Shown piece after piece: positions 26,992 to 37,800 of a DNA stretch of 55,241 nucleotides (its first letter is position 1; every line of letters begins with the position of its first letter). The stretch is from Prevotella sp. (GTDB lineage: Bacteria; Bacteroidota; Bacteroidia; Bacteroidales; Bacteroidaceae), in contig JAEEJK010000081.1 of NCBI GenBank assembly GCA_016281815.1, positions 1-55,241 on the forward strand, in the 5' to 3' direction. A program made the translations under genes and the position numbers. The notes beneath the pieces are model-generated. The model had not been told where the DNA came from, searched no databases, and was given only the letters and a program-made list of their open reading frames with translations.

Positions 26992-28263
26992 CATCTGCTG
27001 CAGGAGCCAGTTTTCCCATTCGTCCCACTGCTCCTGATACCAGTAATGGCCTGTCATCTGATAGATGCTCATGCTCTTGGGGGCAGAGACGACATTGTAG
27101 ACCGACCAGGAAGAGGAAGGAGGCACCACCTCATCGTTGTAGCCAAAGGTGAAGAACGAGGGGCATGTGACACGTCGAGCGAAGTTGATTCCGTCATAGT
27201 AGCGTGCTCCCTCCACCTTCTTCATATCGGGATTTTTCTGCTGATAGAAATAGTGAGGCCATCCGCAGGCACGCTTCTGCAAGGCAATCTCATAATCGCA
27301 CATGGCATCGTGAACGGCTGCCATATAGGTGATGCGCTTGTCGAGCGCAGCCACTGCGAGGGAGAGGAATCCGCCCTGCGAGGCCCCGGTGACACCCACA
27401 TCCTTTCCGTTCCATTCGGGCAGCGAGGCGATGTAATCGACAGAGCGCACGGCACCTACCACCACCCGTTTGTAATAGTTCTTCTCGGGTTGGTCGAGGT
27501 TGGTCTCCCAATAGCCCTCAAAAGCCCCATGGTTGAGATCGTCGTAGATTTTCTGCTCCATGGTAACAGGAATGCCATGAATGCCGATCTCAAGCACGAT
27601 GGCGCCCTGCGAGGCCGTCCACACATCACCGCCATAGGGGCGTGAACCGGCTCCGGGCACTCGGAGCAGCGCCGGATATTTGCCTGGTTTCACCGGACGG
27701 CAGAGGATGCCGTAGATACGTCCCTGCGGACGGTCGTTGACGAAACTCACCTCATAGACATTCACCGTCTCGGTGCAGCGGTCGGGCAGCAGGGTCAGGT
27801 GCGGGTCGAGGGCATTCCTGCGGGCATCGTTGAGTGCTTTTTCCCAAAAAGCATCGAAGTCTGCCGGACATTTCGTGGCAGGCTGCAACTGCTCGGGCGA
27901 GAACCCTGCCGTGCAAAGCCCCACATAATCCTTGCCGCCAACATGGGCGGTCACCTTGAGGCGGTAGAATCCCGGGGTCTTCATCGAACCGGTCCATTTC
28001 ATCGTGCCATCCTTGAGGGTAACTCCTTTTTTGGTCACGTCGGGATACATCTCAGGACCCGCCTCATAGTCGACGACTGCATTGTCGATGAGGGTACCCG
28101 ATCTGAGCACATTGACCACAAACTGGGCTTTCTCACCCACCTTGTAATTCCAGTCCTTGTGGTCGGGGGTGACGGTGACGGTGATGTTGTTGCCTCTGAT
28201 CTGGCCCACAACAGGGAGCAGTGAACACAGCAGGCAGAACAGAAAGATCAATCTTTTTATCAT
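26977..28263 (-). CDS. acetyl esterase of the CE7/AXE1 type (acetyl-mannan/xylan esterase)
   Basis: 428 residues with a signal peptide (LIFLFCLLCSLLPVVGQ). Residues about 20-125 form a beta-sandwich not found in short CE7 enzymes. The rest is an AXE1-type alpha/beta-hydrolase: nucleophile serine in GVTGASQGGFLS, an RGxP-like GIHGIP oxyanion loop, aspartate in GYNDEVVPPSS, histidine in TGHYW. Its place inside the mannan locus suggests removal of acetyl groups from acetylated mannan; xylan or other acetylated sugars remain possible. Confidence 0.88.
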   Translation of the reverse strand: MIKRLIFLFCLLCSLLPVVGQIRGNNITVTVTPDHKDWNYKVGEKAQFVVNVLRSGTLIDNAVVDYEAGPEMYPDVTKKGVTLKDGTMKWTGSMKTPGFYRLKVTAHVGGKDYVGLCTAGFSPEQLQPATKCPADFDAFWEKALNDARRNALDPHLTLLPDRCTETVNVYEVSFVNDRPQGRIYGILCRPVKPGKYPALLRVPGAGSRPYGGDVWTASQGAIVLEIGIHGIPVTMEQKIYDDLNHGAFEGYWETNLDQPEKNYYKRVVVGAVRSVDYIASLPEWNGKDVGVTGASQGGFLSLAVAALDKRITYMAAVHDAMCDYEIALQKRACGWPHYFYQQKNPDMKKVEGARYYDGINFARRVTCPSFFTFGYNDEVVPPSSSWSVYNVVSAPKSMSIYQMTGHYWYQEQWDEWENWLLQQMGIKN

Positions 28264-28288
28264 AACTTTTGTTTATTTTTTAAAAGGG

Positions 28289-28352
28289 CTAGGGGTTTCT
28301 AGGAGAACCTAGGAGATCCTAGGAGATTCTAGGAGGTCCTAGAGATTCTAGG
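28289..28352. repeat. CTAGG tandem array, period 10 (array 2)
   Basis: Seven CTAG(G/A) motifs spaced 10 bp apart (28289, 28299, 28309, 28319, 28329, 28339, then 28348), immediately 3' of the GH5 mannanase stop at 28358. The period equals that of the array at 18478. Confidence 0.85.
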
Positions 28353-28357
28353 TGTTT

Positions 28358-29653
28358 CTACTTATTTCCGATTTTTGTCATGCGGTCGACTTCTGCGCGG
28401 ATGACCTTGAGGGTGGAGGTGTCGGTGGCGAAGACTGAGTTGAGGCCTTGTGCCTCCTGCGCCGGGTCGCCGGTGTAGTCGTCGCCTACCATCCACTGCT
28501 CATGCTGCGGATTAGCGAAACCGCCCCATCCCCAGAAATTACATCCTGCGAAATGGCCTCCATTCTGTGCGTTGTCGCCCACGAGGGAGAAGACATAGCG
28601 GTAGAAGCCGTCGCGCCCCTCGGTGGTGATGTCTTTGGTGAACTTGAACCCATCGCGGGGATAGCCGAACTCCTCCATGACGAGGGGTTTGTTCAGACGG
28701 GCACAGATGTCAAGGTGGCGGTCGATATAGTTTTTCGTACTGTCACAACTGGCTTTCAGGTCTTCCACCAAATGGTCGGGACGTGCCCACGACCAATTGT
28801 AAGGCCATAGGTGGATGTTGCAATAGTCCACATTCTTATCGGAGCAGATGCGCTCATAACAGGCATAGTCGCCCTCACAGCCCCACGCGCCCTCACTGCC
28901 GATGGAGATGAGGTGGTTGGGGTCGAGACTGCGGATAAGTGCCGATGCCTCAGACAGCCATTTCTCAAAGGCAGGCAAAGCCTCACGGCTGAACGCGCGC
29001 GGCTCGTTGCCTATCTGCCATGACATGATGGTCGGGTCGTCAATGTACTTCACTCCAGTGTAGCGGTTGGTGCGGCCTAGGATGAAGCGGATGTAGTCGT
29101 AGAACAGTTGGTGCGCCGTCTCATTGGTGGCATATTGCTCCACGAACTTCATGTAGGCGCCATAGCCATCCTCGTTGGGACGCGGTGCCTTGCCCTGTCC
29201 GGCATGCTCCAGATAGAAACCATATCCCCCACTCCACTCCCAGGAGTTGTTGAGATAGAGCACGGCCACCATCTTCCTTTTGCCCATCTCCTGAAGCAGG
29301 AAATCGAGACCGGCGAGGATGGAGTCGTTGTATACGCCAGGCTTTTCCTGAAGCGTCGGTTCCACCTTGGTGGTGATGCCCCGCTCGCCGTCGCTTCCCA
29401 CCAGGATGCGGAGGTTGTCGATGCCCATCTCCTTCATGTAGTCGAGTTCACGGCACAGTCTATCGCGGTCGCCGCCCTGTCCCTCGCTTCCAAGGATGGC
29501 ACCATACCAGAAGTTGGTTCCTACATAATAATAAGGATGGCCGTCACGCACGAAATGTCCGTCGCTGACCTTGACAAAACTGGGTTCTGCCACCTGATTC
29601 TGACAGGCGACCAAGGTGAAAGCCATAGCCAAAATAGACAATAGTGTTCTCAT
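28358..29653 (-). CDS. GH5 endo-beta-mannanase lipoprotein (GH5_7-like)
   Basis: 431 residues from the ATG at 29653, which gives a lipoprotein signal with lipobox LVAC (C17); an upstream in-frame ATG at 29719 adds a second hydrophobic stretch and is less likely. GH5 barrel with acid/base E217 in SWQIGNEPRAF and nucleophile E328 in LVMEEFGYPRDG. GTNFWYGA at the start, NNSWEWSGGYG and HLWPYNW are typical of the GH5_7 mannanase subfamily. Likely a surface enzyme making manno-oligosaccharides for import by SusC/D. Confidence 0.93.
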   Translation of the reverse strand: MRTLLSILAMAFTLVACQNQVAEPSFVKVSDGHFVRDGHPYYYVGTNFWYGAILGSEGQGGDRDRLCRELDYMKEMGIDNLRILVGSDGERGITTKVEPTLQEKPGVYNDSILAGLDFLLQEMGKRKMVAVLYLNNSWEWSGGYGFYLEHAGQGKAPRPNEDGYGAYMKFVEQYATNETAHQLFYDYIRFILGRTNRYTGVKYIDDPTIMSWQIGNEPRAFSREALPAFEKWLSEASALIRSLDPNHLISIGSEGAWGCEGDYACYERICSDKNVDYCNIHLWPYNWSWARPDHLVEDLKASCDSTKNYIDRHLDICARLNKPLVMEEFGYPRDGFKFTKDITTEGRDGFYRYVFSLVGDNAQNGGHFAGCNFWGWGGFANPQHEQWMVGDDYTGDPAQEAQGLNSVFATDTSTLKVIRAEVDRMTKIGNK

Positions 29654-29840
29654 GTGTTTGGGTGTTCGTTTGATGTGGCAAAATAAACAAAAAAAAATGA
29701 AAAAACGTGATACTTTCATGTCATTGTTTGATACAATTATTCGACTTTCTCATTTGTAAGTAGTGAAAGTAGTAAAGTAGTGAAAGCAGTTAAGCCATAT
29801 GATTGGTTTGTCGGCATTTATCAAGTAGTTACATATGACA

Positions 29841-29878
29841 AAAAAAGACATGGCCCGCAGAGATTGCATGGCCATGTC
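29841..29878 (-). terminator. intrinsic terminator after the BACON-GH5 gene
   Basis: On the minus strand GACATGGCC and GGCCATGTC pair around a 14-nt loop and are followed by seven U. It splits the mannan locus into a susC-led operon and a downstream enzyme operon starting at the GH5 mannanase. Confidence 0.85.
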
Positions 29879-29903
29879 CATAAGATTTTGTAAAACCTAT
29901 AGG

Positions 29904-31361
29904 TTAGAAGAGCACGTTGACGATGTCAGATTCTGTCCACTCCAGTTCTTCCCTGTCGCAGAGTCCCATCCACCAGAGGCCGACGGTGTTGTACTGGGTG
30001 AATTTCTGCCGCATGTACTGGGCATATTTCACACGCTCCGACATGGCGGCATGCTTGCCGATGGCGCCGAACTCACCGATGATGAACGGCACGCCCAACT
30101 CGCTGGAGAAGCGCCGCTCTATGCGGGTGAAGATGTCGTCAATCTCCTGCTGGCAAGTGGTGTCAAAGATGTAGATGTACCATTGCTGGGAATCCTTGTC
30201 ATTGGTATCATTGCAGAACCAATAGGGATCGTAACTGTGTATCGATGCCAGGATGTGGTTGGGATGCTTGTCGTTGGGAATCTGCATTCCGGCCAGTTTG
30301 GCAGGAGAACTTCCGGCACCGTAAGGATTGACAATCAGGTTGCGGTACTCGTTGTTGCCGCCTGTAGCACGCACCTCGTCCACGAAGTCCTGCTCCAACT
30401 TGTTGACAGCCGTGTAACAGGAGGGATCGGCCGGGTCGCCCCATTCGCCCTGTGCGCTCAGAATCTCATTGAATGCCTCAAAGATCAACTTGTCGTCATA
30501 GTCACGGAAGCGGGTGGCAATCTGGTTCCATATCTTCTTGAACTTAGCGCTGATAGCGTCATAATTATTCATGTCGGCCCTCAGCCAACTGTTGGAAGCA
30601 TCGCCAGAGTCGTGCTGCACATTGAGGATGCAGTAGCAACCGGCATTGAGCACCATCTGCACCACCTCCTCGACACGGTTCATCCAAGCCTTGCTGATGA
30701 CATCGTTGGCATTGCAGTGGATGCCCCATGTCACCGGCACGCGGATGACATTGAAGCCCTTCTCCGCAATAAAATCGATGATCTCCTGCGTGGTCTCTGG
30801 CTGGCCCCACTGGGTCTCGAAGTCATAAGGCGTCTTGTCTTCCGGATCCCACCAAGAGCCGATGGGATTGGAGTCGAGGGTGTTGCCCAGATTGTAGCCG
30901 ATACCCAGTTTCTCGACCAGGGTGAATGCACTCATGAAGGGGTCGTTGGGGTCGGTGCCCGTACCATTCTGGTTGATAACCACGGTCTTGCTCAACGAAC
31001 CAGACCTCACTGTGAGGGTGGCAGAACGTTTCTCCCCCTCGTTCTTCATCACGTTGAGTTTGGTATAGGAGAACTTGTTGGTGTACCCATATCCTGCGTG
31101 AACCTCCAGTTTGCACCAGGTGGTGTCGTCGAGTTCGGCAGTCCAGGATCCGTCAGCATTGATGCCCAGAATGGCCGCTCCTCTTCCTATCGAGAAGGAA
31201 AGGTCGCTAACGGGAACGGAATCCCTCAAAATCTCCAACTTGGTGGCATTTCCGGTCCGCAAGCCGTTGTCGACTTCCTTTCCGTCTTCATCGCTGCAAC
31301 TGTAGAGTCCGGTAACGGCCGTGGCCAGCAGCAACATGCCAAGAATATTCTTTATTCTCAT
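29904..31361 (-). CDS. BACON-domain GH5 endoglycanase lipoprotein (GH5_4-like)
   Basis: 485 residues with lipobox YSC (C22). Residues about 38-133 are a BACON-type beta-sandwich (GSWTAELDDTTWCKLE...ATLTVRSGSLSKTVVINQNG). The catalytic barrel begins at YNLGNTLDS; acid/base E299 in FEAFNEI and nucleophile E430 in PFIIGEFG. The WGQPETT and HDSGDASNSWLRADM motifs resemble subfamily 4, whose members attack beta-glucans, xyloglucan or glucomannan. Beside mannan enzymes, glucomannan is the likely target. It starts 21 bp after the surface glycan-binding protein gene. Confidence 0.9.
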   Translation of the reverse strand: MRIKNILGMLLLATAVTGLYSCSDEDGKEVDNGLRTGNATKLEILRDSVPVSDLSFSIGRGAAILGINADGSWTAELDDTTWCKLEVHAGYGYTNKFSYTKLNVMKNEGEKRSATLTVRSGSLSKTVVINQNGTGTDPNDPFMSAFTLVEKLGIGYNLGNTLDSNPIGSWWDPEDKTPYDFETQWGQPETTQEIIDFIAEKGFNVIRVPVTWGIHCNANDVISKAWMNRVEEVVQMVLNAGCYCILNVQHDSGDASNSWLRADMNNYDAISAKFKKIWNQIATRFRDYDDKLIFEAFNEILSAQGEWGDPADPSCYTAVNKLEQDFVDEVRATGGNNEYRNLIVNPYGAGSSPAKLAGMQIPNDKHPNHILASIHSYDPYWFCNDTNDKDSQQWYIYIFDTTCQQEIDDIFTRIERRFSSELGVPFIIGEFGAIGKHAAMSERVKYAQYMRQKFTQYNTVGLWWMGLCDREELEWTESDIVNVLF

Positions 31362-31382
31362 AATCGGTAAATTTTAGATGGG

Positions 31383-33017
31383 TTATTTCTTCTTGTAGAA
31401 GATACGCACATTGTCGAGACACACATCGATGAATCCGCGCGAGGTGCCCTGGTTGATGGACTGGAGGCGGAACTGATTGATTCCCAATGTCACGATATCG
31501 GCATAAGAGTGACCTGCAAAGCACGGGATGTTGCTCAGAGGCAGGACGTGACGGTACCACTTGCCCACAGGTGCCTCGCCATTGATATCGCCCAGGACAG
31601 GGCTGAAGTTTCCAAACGCGCCGGCATCATAATCGGTCCATTCGAAGTTGTCAAACTGATTCTCACTGTTGTCCAGCGGCTGTATCATATACCTGATGTA
31701 GCCCGAGAACACACCATTGTTGTAGTCAGAGTTGTTGTTGTACACCTCCATGGCGAGATACACCTCATCGGCCGAGGCCGTTGCGGGGATGATGTCGAAC
31801 GAGGGCAGTGCGAAAGAGTTGCCGTCCCAATCCTTGCGGAAATATACCATCTTTCCCCACCACTGCTGCGCTTCGCTCTCCACGGTGATGCGTGCATAGT
31901 TGCCCGAACTGGTGAAGGGGGCTGCATCCGGCGTGGCAGTCTCATACGAGGCGTTGGGATCCCATCCGTTGTCGGTGGCGTCGCCGTCAAAACTGGTCAG
32001 CAGACAGTTGTAGTTATAGAAGAGGATGGAGGCCTTGCCGCCCGGAGTAGTGACGGTGAGCAGTCCGTCGCCGCCCTGTGAGGGAAGTTGGGACATCTTG
32101 AACTGGATGGCGTCCTCGCTCTCAGCCACGACAAACTGATCGGGTGTCAGTGTGACGTCGCCATAGGTGATGGACTCCACCTGCACGAACTCACGTCCTG
32201 TGAGCACCACTTCCTCACCGAGAACCGGCATGTCGGATGAGATATCGTTAAGGACAGGCATTCCCGGTACGACGGTGAAATCGATGTAGGTGGTTCCACC
32301 GGCACATTCGATGACCAGAGCGCCCTTCTCGTAGGGAAGGCTGGGGATGACGACACCCAACTGCGAGGTGGTCTCATAGGCCTGGGTGCGGCTGTTGATG
32401 TGATGGTCGCTCACCACAGTGTTCACGCTGGTCGCTTCCACATGGTTGCCGCCGACTGTCTCCCACTTAGTGGTGTCGAGTTGGGCGGCTGTGATGTCAG
32501 TGAAATACACCTTTTCGATATCCACGAGGTTGAGACCGTACACATTCAGCAGGTCGCCGGCCTTGCGGGGGTACATGGCCTGGATGCGTGTGATGGAGGG
32601 ATAGGGAGCCGTCACCTTGAAGGAGTAGACGGCGGTGCCATGTGAGGTCTCCACCCTGATCTCATCTTTCAGGCTGCTGTCGAAAGCGGTGAGCACGAAG
32701 CCGTCGTCCTCAGTAGGAATACTGACGATGACACTGTGGTCGGTGTTCATCGTGGGGTTGAAATACACCTGCTGGTCATTGATGAACACTTTCTGCACCT
32801 TGCTGAGGTTCTGTCCGATGATGGCAATCTGCTGACCCGTTCCAGCCTTGGTAAAAGTGCTGTCCGCCTTGGCTGGGTCGCACACGCGCACGGCGGTGAT
32901 GACCGGGGTGCCCATGCCCTCCTCGTCCTCCTTGCAGGAGGATACGGAGAGCACCATCAGCGCCATCAGTGCCATGACCAGCCAACCATATCTGTTGTTG
33001 AACATATTTCTTTTCAT
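31383..33017 (-). CDS. surface glycan-binding protein with IPT/TIG domains
   Basis: 544 residues from the ATG at 33017 (a start at 33053 would overlap susD). Lipobox VSSC near residue 28. Two IPT/TIG immunoglobulin-like domains are visible (TPVITAVRVCDP...IIGQNLSKVQKVFIND; PSITRIQAMYPRKAGDLLNVYGLNL), with a probable third (VPGMPVLNDISSDMPVLGEEVVLTGREF). The C-terminal third (about 350-544) is a beta-rich glycan-binding region of the SGBP-B kind, with many Trp and Tyr. Its place after susD is the usual one. Ligand inferred to be (gluco)mannan. Confidence 0.88.
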   Translation of the reverse strand: MKRNMFNNRYGWLVMALMALMVLSVSSCKEDEEGMGTPVITAVRVCDPAKADSTFTKAGTGQQIAIIGQNLSKVQKVFINDQQVYFNPTMNTDHSVIVSIPTEDDGFVLTAFDSSLKDEIRVETSHGTAVYSFKVTAPYPSITRIQAMYPRKAGDLLNVYGLNLVDIEKVYFTDITAAQLDTTKWETVGGNHVEATSVNTVVSDHHINSRTQAYETTSQLGVVIPSLPYEKGALVIECAGGTTYIDFTVVPGMPVLNDISSDMPVLGEEVVLTGREFVQVESITYGDVTLTPDQFVVAESEDAIQFKMSQLPSQGGDGLLTVTTPGGKASILFYNYNCLLTSFDGDATDNGWDPNASYETATPDAAPFTSSGNYARITVESEAQQWWGKMVYFRKDWDGNSFALPSFDIIPATASADEVYLAMEVYNNNSDYNNGVFSGYIRYMIQPLDNSENQFDNFEWTDYDAGAFGNFSPVLGDINGEAPVGKWYRHVLPLSNIPCFAGHSYADIVTLGINQFRLQSINQGTSRGFIDVCLDNVRIFYKKK

Positions 33018-33033
33018 CTTGTTCCCGATTAAA

Positions 33034-34797
33034 TTATTCTTTGCTGAATTCATACTCCTGCGGTGGCTGGTTGAAATAGGGATTCTGAATCACATCAGCC
33101 TCCGGATAGGGCATGAATATATTGGCCTCACTCAGCACGATGGGCGCATAGTCGGCACCGCGTGCATTGGCCAGCGAGTCGAGGTTGTAGGTATAGCCTT
33201 GCTTGGCGGTCTTCACGACGGTGTTGTCGCTCTCGCTGGCACGCAGGCAATCGCTCCAGTAGCAATGTCCCTCGTTGTCGAAGAAATACCAGTTGTTGGT
33301 GCCGGGGAACACGCAGCGGTAACTCAGCGTGTGGTCTTCGTTCAACAGCACATCGCCGCTGTTGAGCATGAAAGCGCGGTGCTGCTTGTAGTTGAAGAAG
33401 TCGAGCATATACTGGGGCTTCCAGCGATACCAGGTGACCATGTCATACCAGTTGCAGTACTCCATGCAGAACTCAATGCGGCGCTCGCGGATGAGGTCCT
33501 CAAAGGTGAACGAACTCTTGGGAGGCAGTTTGGCGCGGAGACGGGTGGCATTGAAAGCAGCCAGGGCGCGTGCGTCGGTGGTCGAACTGCTGTTGCCCAG
33601 GAGAGCCTCAGCCTTGATGAGGTAGACATCAGCCAGGCGCATGATGTAGGTGTTGAGCGGTGAGGCTTGCTGTGCCAGGTGTCCGTCACAGTCGGCCTTG
33701 GTACCCACAACGCCTTTCTTGCACTGCATCCAGTTGGTCTTGTATGTGTAACCGCCCTTCTCGCTCCAGATGTAACTGTAGTAGCGTCCCGGCGTGAAGA
33801 AGGTGCCGCGGAGTCGGAACGAGTCGGCGGGTTCCTCATTGTAGTAGTTGATCATGTCGACCGAGGCATGGAGGCTGCCGCCCCAGCAGTTGACATCGGT
33901 GACATCCGACCAGGCGAGGTCGGAGATGAGGTTGTTGCTGGAGGCATACTCACCCAGGAGCGGGTCGGCCCAGCGCATGGCGAGCAGGGTCTCCTCGTTG
34001 TCGTTGAACTGCGGGCGGAAGAGGTTCTCGTAGTTGTCGAGCAGTTTGTACTGTCCGCAGTTGATCACCTCGTCGCACAGCGACACCACACGGTTGAGGG
34101 TGGCCTCGTCGCGCTGTCCCTTGTTCCATCCGCTCTGTGCGAGCAGGGCCTTGGCGAGCAGGGCCTTGGCCACATAGCGTGAGGGATGGAAGTTGGCTCC
34201 GCGCTCGGGAAGCAGTTCGGCGGCACGCTCGAAATCGCGCACAATGAACTTCAGCACGCTCTCCTCTGTGGCGAGCGGGCGCACCGGGCGTGACGTGATG
34301 TCGACATTGTCCTCATAGAGCACCACCTCGCCCCAGCCTCTCAGCAAGTAGAAATAGGCGGTGCCACGCATGAGCATGGCCTCGCCGCGGGCTTGGTTCT
34401 TCACAGCCTCGCTCACGTCGCTGGTTGTATAGGTGTCCATGTCGTTGATCACCTGATTGGCCATCGACACCACCATGTAGATGGATGACCAGGCATTGAC
34501 AATCTCAGTGGTCAGACCGGTGATGGTGAAACGGGCAAACTCACCCTGCAGATAGGGACTCCAGGCGTCATTGGCACGGAAAGAGCCCATGCCCACGATG
34601 CCGCGCTCGTTGTAACCGCTCCATGCGTAGTTGTAGAGGGGCTCAAGCGCCTTGATGACCGCATCATCCGTCGAATAGTAGTTGCCTGCCACATAGCCAT
34701 GCTTGGGTGTGCGGTCGAGGAAATCATCCCCGCAACTGGTCACCATGAGGGCAACCATCATCAGCACGGCACTTATTGTGATATTGACTTTTCTCAT
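33034..34797 (-). CDS. SusD family glycan-binding lipoprotein (mannan locus)
   Basis: 587 residues from the ATG at 34797; lipobox VTSC (C22). The N-terminus (GDDFLDRTPKHGY) and TPR helices (EAVKNQARGEAMLMRGTAYFYLLRGWGEV; SRYVAKALLAKALLAQSGW) are characteristic, as is the C-terminal FEDLIRERRIEFCMEYCNWYDMVTWYRW. It starts 24 bp after susC and forms the lid of the SusC/D pump. Confidence 0.95.
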   Translation of the reverse strand: MRKVNITISAVLMMVALMVTSCGDDFLDRTPKHGYVAGNYYSTDDAVIKALEPLYNYAWSGYNERGIVGMGSFRANDAWSPYLQGEFARFTITGLTTEIVNAWSSIYMVVSMANQVINDMDTYTTSDVSEAVKNQARGEAMLMRGTAYFYLLRGWGEVVLYEDNVDITSRPVRPLATEESVLKFIVRDFERAAELLPERGANFHPSRYVAKALLAKALLAQSGWNKGQRDEATLNRVVSLCDEVINCGQYKLLDNYENLFRPQFNDNEETLLAMRWADPLLGEYASSNNLISDLAWSDVTDVNCWGGSLHASVDMINYYNEEPADSFRLRGTFFTPGRYYSYIWSEKGGYTYKTNWMQCKKGVVGTKADCDGHLAQQASPLNTYIMRLADVYLIKAEALLGNSSSTTDARALAAFNATRLRAKLPPKSSFTFEDLIRERRIEFCMEYCNWYDMVTWYRWKPQYMLDFFNYKQHRAFMLNSGDVLLNEDHTLSYRCVFPGTNNWYFFDNEGHCYWSDCLRASESDNTVVKTAKQGYTYNLDSLANARGADYAPIVLSEANIFMPYPEADVIQNPYFNQPPQEYEFSKE

Positions 34798-34821
34798 AAC
34801 TGTTGATGTTGACATTTTGAT

Positions 34822-37800
34822 TTAGAAATTGACCTTGAGTCCGACATTGTAGATCCGGGATGAGGGATAACGATAGTTGTCGATGCCCTGCAGGATGACA
34901 CTCTGGCCGATGGAACCCAGTTCCGGGTCGTAGCCATCATAGTTGGAGATGGTGAAGAGGTTCTGCACATTGGCATAGACCTGCACCCAGTCGAGTTGCA
35001 GCGGACGCAGCCATTTCTTGGGGAGGTTGTAGGCCAGTGAGAGGGTCTTCAGACGGATGTAGGTGCCATCCTCGATGAAGCGCGAACTCACGCGGTTGTT
35101 GTCGTTCTGACTCTCACCGCTGACGCTGATACGCTGTGTCTGGGCATCCTCGGGATTGAGCACATAGACATTGGAGATGTCGTTGAGCGATCCCTCCGGG
35201 TCGATCATGCCGATCTTGGCATAGTCATTGACCAGTTTGAGTTTGTTGCCCCATGCTGTCGGGTTGGAGTGGTTGAGTTTGACGAGGTTGAAGAGATCGT
35301 TGCCCACGCTTCCGTTGAAGAAGAAGGAGAGTTCGAGATTCTTCCAGCGGATGACATTGTTGATACCGAAGGTGAAATCGGGATTGGGGTCGCCGATGTA
35401 CTTGCGGTCGGCCTCGGTGATCTTGCCGTCGCCGTTGACATCCTCATACATATAGTCGCCTACCCAAATGCCACGTTGTGCGATGGGATAGAGGTCGCCG
35501 TTGGAGTCGGCGGGACGTGCCACGGGCAGTTTGTTGCCGTTGGCGTCGATCATATACTCCCCGAGTTGGTTTTTCTGATAGAAGTCTGCCTCCTTGGTGA
35601 ACATGCCGATAACGTTGTAACCATAGAAGCGTCCCACTGGACCTCCGATTTCAGAGAGGGTGTAGACCTGTCCTCCGATGCTGCCGGGGATGGAGGCATC
35701 GTCTGTATATAATTTAGTGAGTTTGTTTTTGTTGAACGAGATGGTGGCTCCTGTGCGCCACTCGATGTCGTTCCTGGAGATGTTGACCGTGTTGAGTGTG
35801 AACTCAATACCCTTGTTCTGCATGGCGCCCGTATTGACGTAGGGGGCGGAGATGCCCTTCCAGCCCGTGTTGTTCACGACGTAGGTGGGGAGGGTGGCCT
35901 GCATGAGCAGGTTGTCGGTCTTCTTGATATAAGCGTCGACGATGAACTCGATGCGGTTGTTGAACAGGGAGAGGTCGAGACCCACGTTATAGGCCTTGGT
36001 CTCCTCCCATTTCAGGTTGGGGTTGGCGAAGTTGCCGGAGAAGAAGCCGGTGCCCCATGCGGTGGCGGCGCTCTTCATGGCAATGCCGTATGCGTAACTT
36101 CCCGACTGCTGGTTGCCGACGAGACCCCATCCGAGACGGAGTTTGGCGTTGCGCAGCCATTTGACGGGTTCCATGAATTTCTCCTGTGTGATGCGCCATG
36201 CGAGAGCCACGGAGGGGAAGTAGCCCCAGCGGTTGTTCTCGCCGAAACTTGACGAACCGTCGGCACGGATGGTGGCGGTGAGCAGGTAGCGGTCGAGCAG
36301 GTTGTAGTTGAAACGGCCGTAGTAGGACTCGATGGCCCAGTCGCCGCCCTGCTCGCTGTTGGTGGCGGTGGAGGCGTCGCCCACGGCGATGCTCTTCACG
36401 GTGTCGAAGAGATAGCCCTGGCGACTCATCGAGGCTTGGTACCACTCACCCTCCTGCGACTCATGACCTGCCATCACCTGGAAGTGGTGACCCTTGAACG
36501 GTTCGAAGTCGTAGGTGGCGTATTGCTTGAACGACTCGTAGGTGTTACGTGAGTTGCCGCGCTGGAGGAGTGACTCGATGCTCTGCTGCGCTGTCTTGTA
36601 ACTCGGGCGGAAGAAGGTGCTCTCACCCCAACTGCGGTTGCCGCCATACTCCACACGGATGGTGAGGCCCTTGACGGGAGTGATGTTGGCGAAAGCGTTG
36701 AAGTCAAACTGGTTGTTGCCGCGGTTGTTGTCACGCATCTCTGCCTCGAAGAGGGGGTTGGAGTTGTAGTTGTGCTCCAGGTTGAGTCCGAAGTCATAAC
36801 TACCGTCGGGGTTGCGCGGTGCCATATCGGGATACTGCACGAGAGCGGTCTGGATGACGTTGTTCTCATCGAAGGTTATCACCTGCTCGGTCTTGGCAAA
36901 GGCGGCGTTGAGTCCCACCTGCAGCCATTTGGTGATGTTGGTATCGAAATTGGCACGGAAGGAGACGCGCTTGAAGTTGGAGCCCACACCGATACCGTCC
37001 TGATCGAGGTATCCGCCTGAGAGCGAGTAGTGCATGTCCTTCGTACCTCCGCTCACGTTCACCTGATGGTTGTGCATGAAGGCGGTGCTGAAGAGTTCGT
37101 CCTGCCAGTCGGTGCCATTGGTGAGCAGCGACTGGTCGAGCAGTTCCTCACGCTTGCCGTAGCCGTAGATCTCGGCACGCACGTTGTAGAACTGAGCAAA
37201 CTCCTTGAGGTTCATCACGTCGAGCATCTTGGGCAGTTGCTGCCATCCCACATAGCCCTCATAAGAGAGTTTGGGCTTGCCTTCCTGTCCGCGCTTGGTG
37301 GTGATGAGCACCACACCATTGGAGGCACGCGAACCGTAGATGGCGGTGGCGGAGGCATCCTTGAGCACCTCGACCGAGGTGATGTCGGCGGGGTTGATGC
37401 TGCCCAGCACACTGGTGTTGTCTGAGGTCTGTCCCGACATCTGGATGCCGTCGACCACATAGAGCGGCTCATTGCCGTTGAAGGAGTTGATACCACGGAT
37501 CTGCACGGAGATGCCACCACCCGGAGTACCAGAGTTCTGTGTCACCATCACACCGGCGATGCGGCCCTGCATGGCCTGCTCGACGGAGGTGTTGACACCT
37601 TGCTTGATCTGCTCCTCGTTGATGGAGGCCACCGATCCGGTGAGGTCGCTTCGCTTCATCGTACCGTAGCCGACGACGACGACCTGCTCCAGCGTCTGCG
37701 TGTCCTCGGAGAGGCGCACATCGATATGTCCGGCACGGGTGACCTTCACGCTGTGGGTGGTGTAACCGATGTAGGAGACCTCCAGCGTCTGCCCCACAGA

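Noticed and set aside
29835..31370. A 511-codon plus-strand frame
   Set aside because: Exact antisense of the BACON-GH5 gene, which has a lipobox and both catalytic glutamates.
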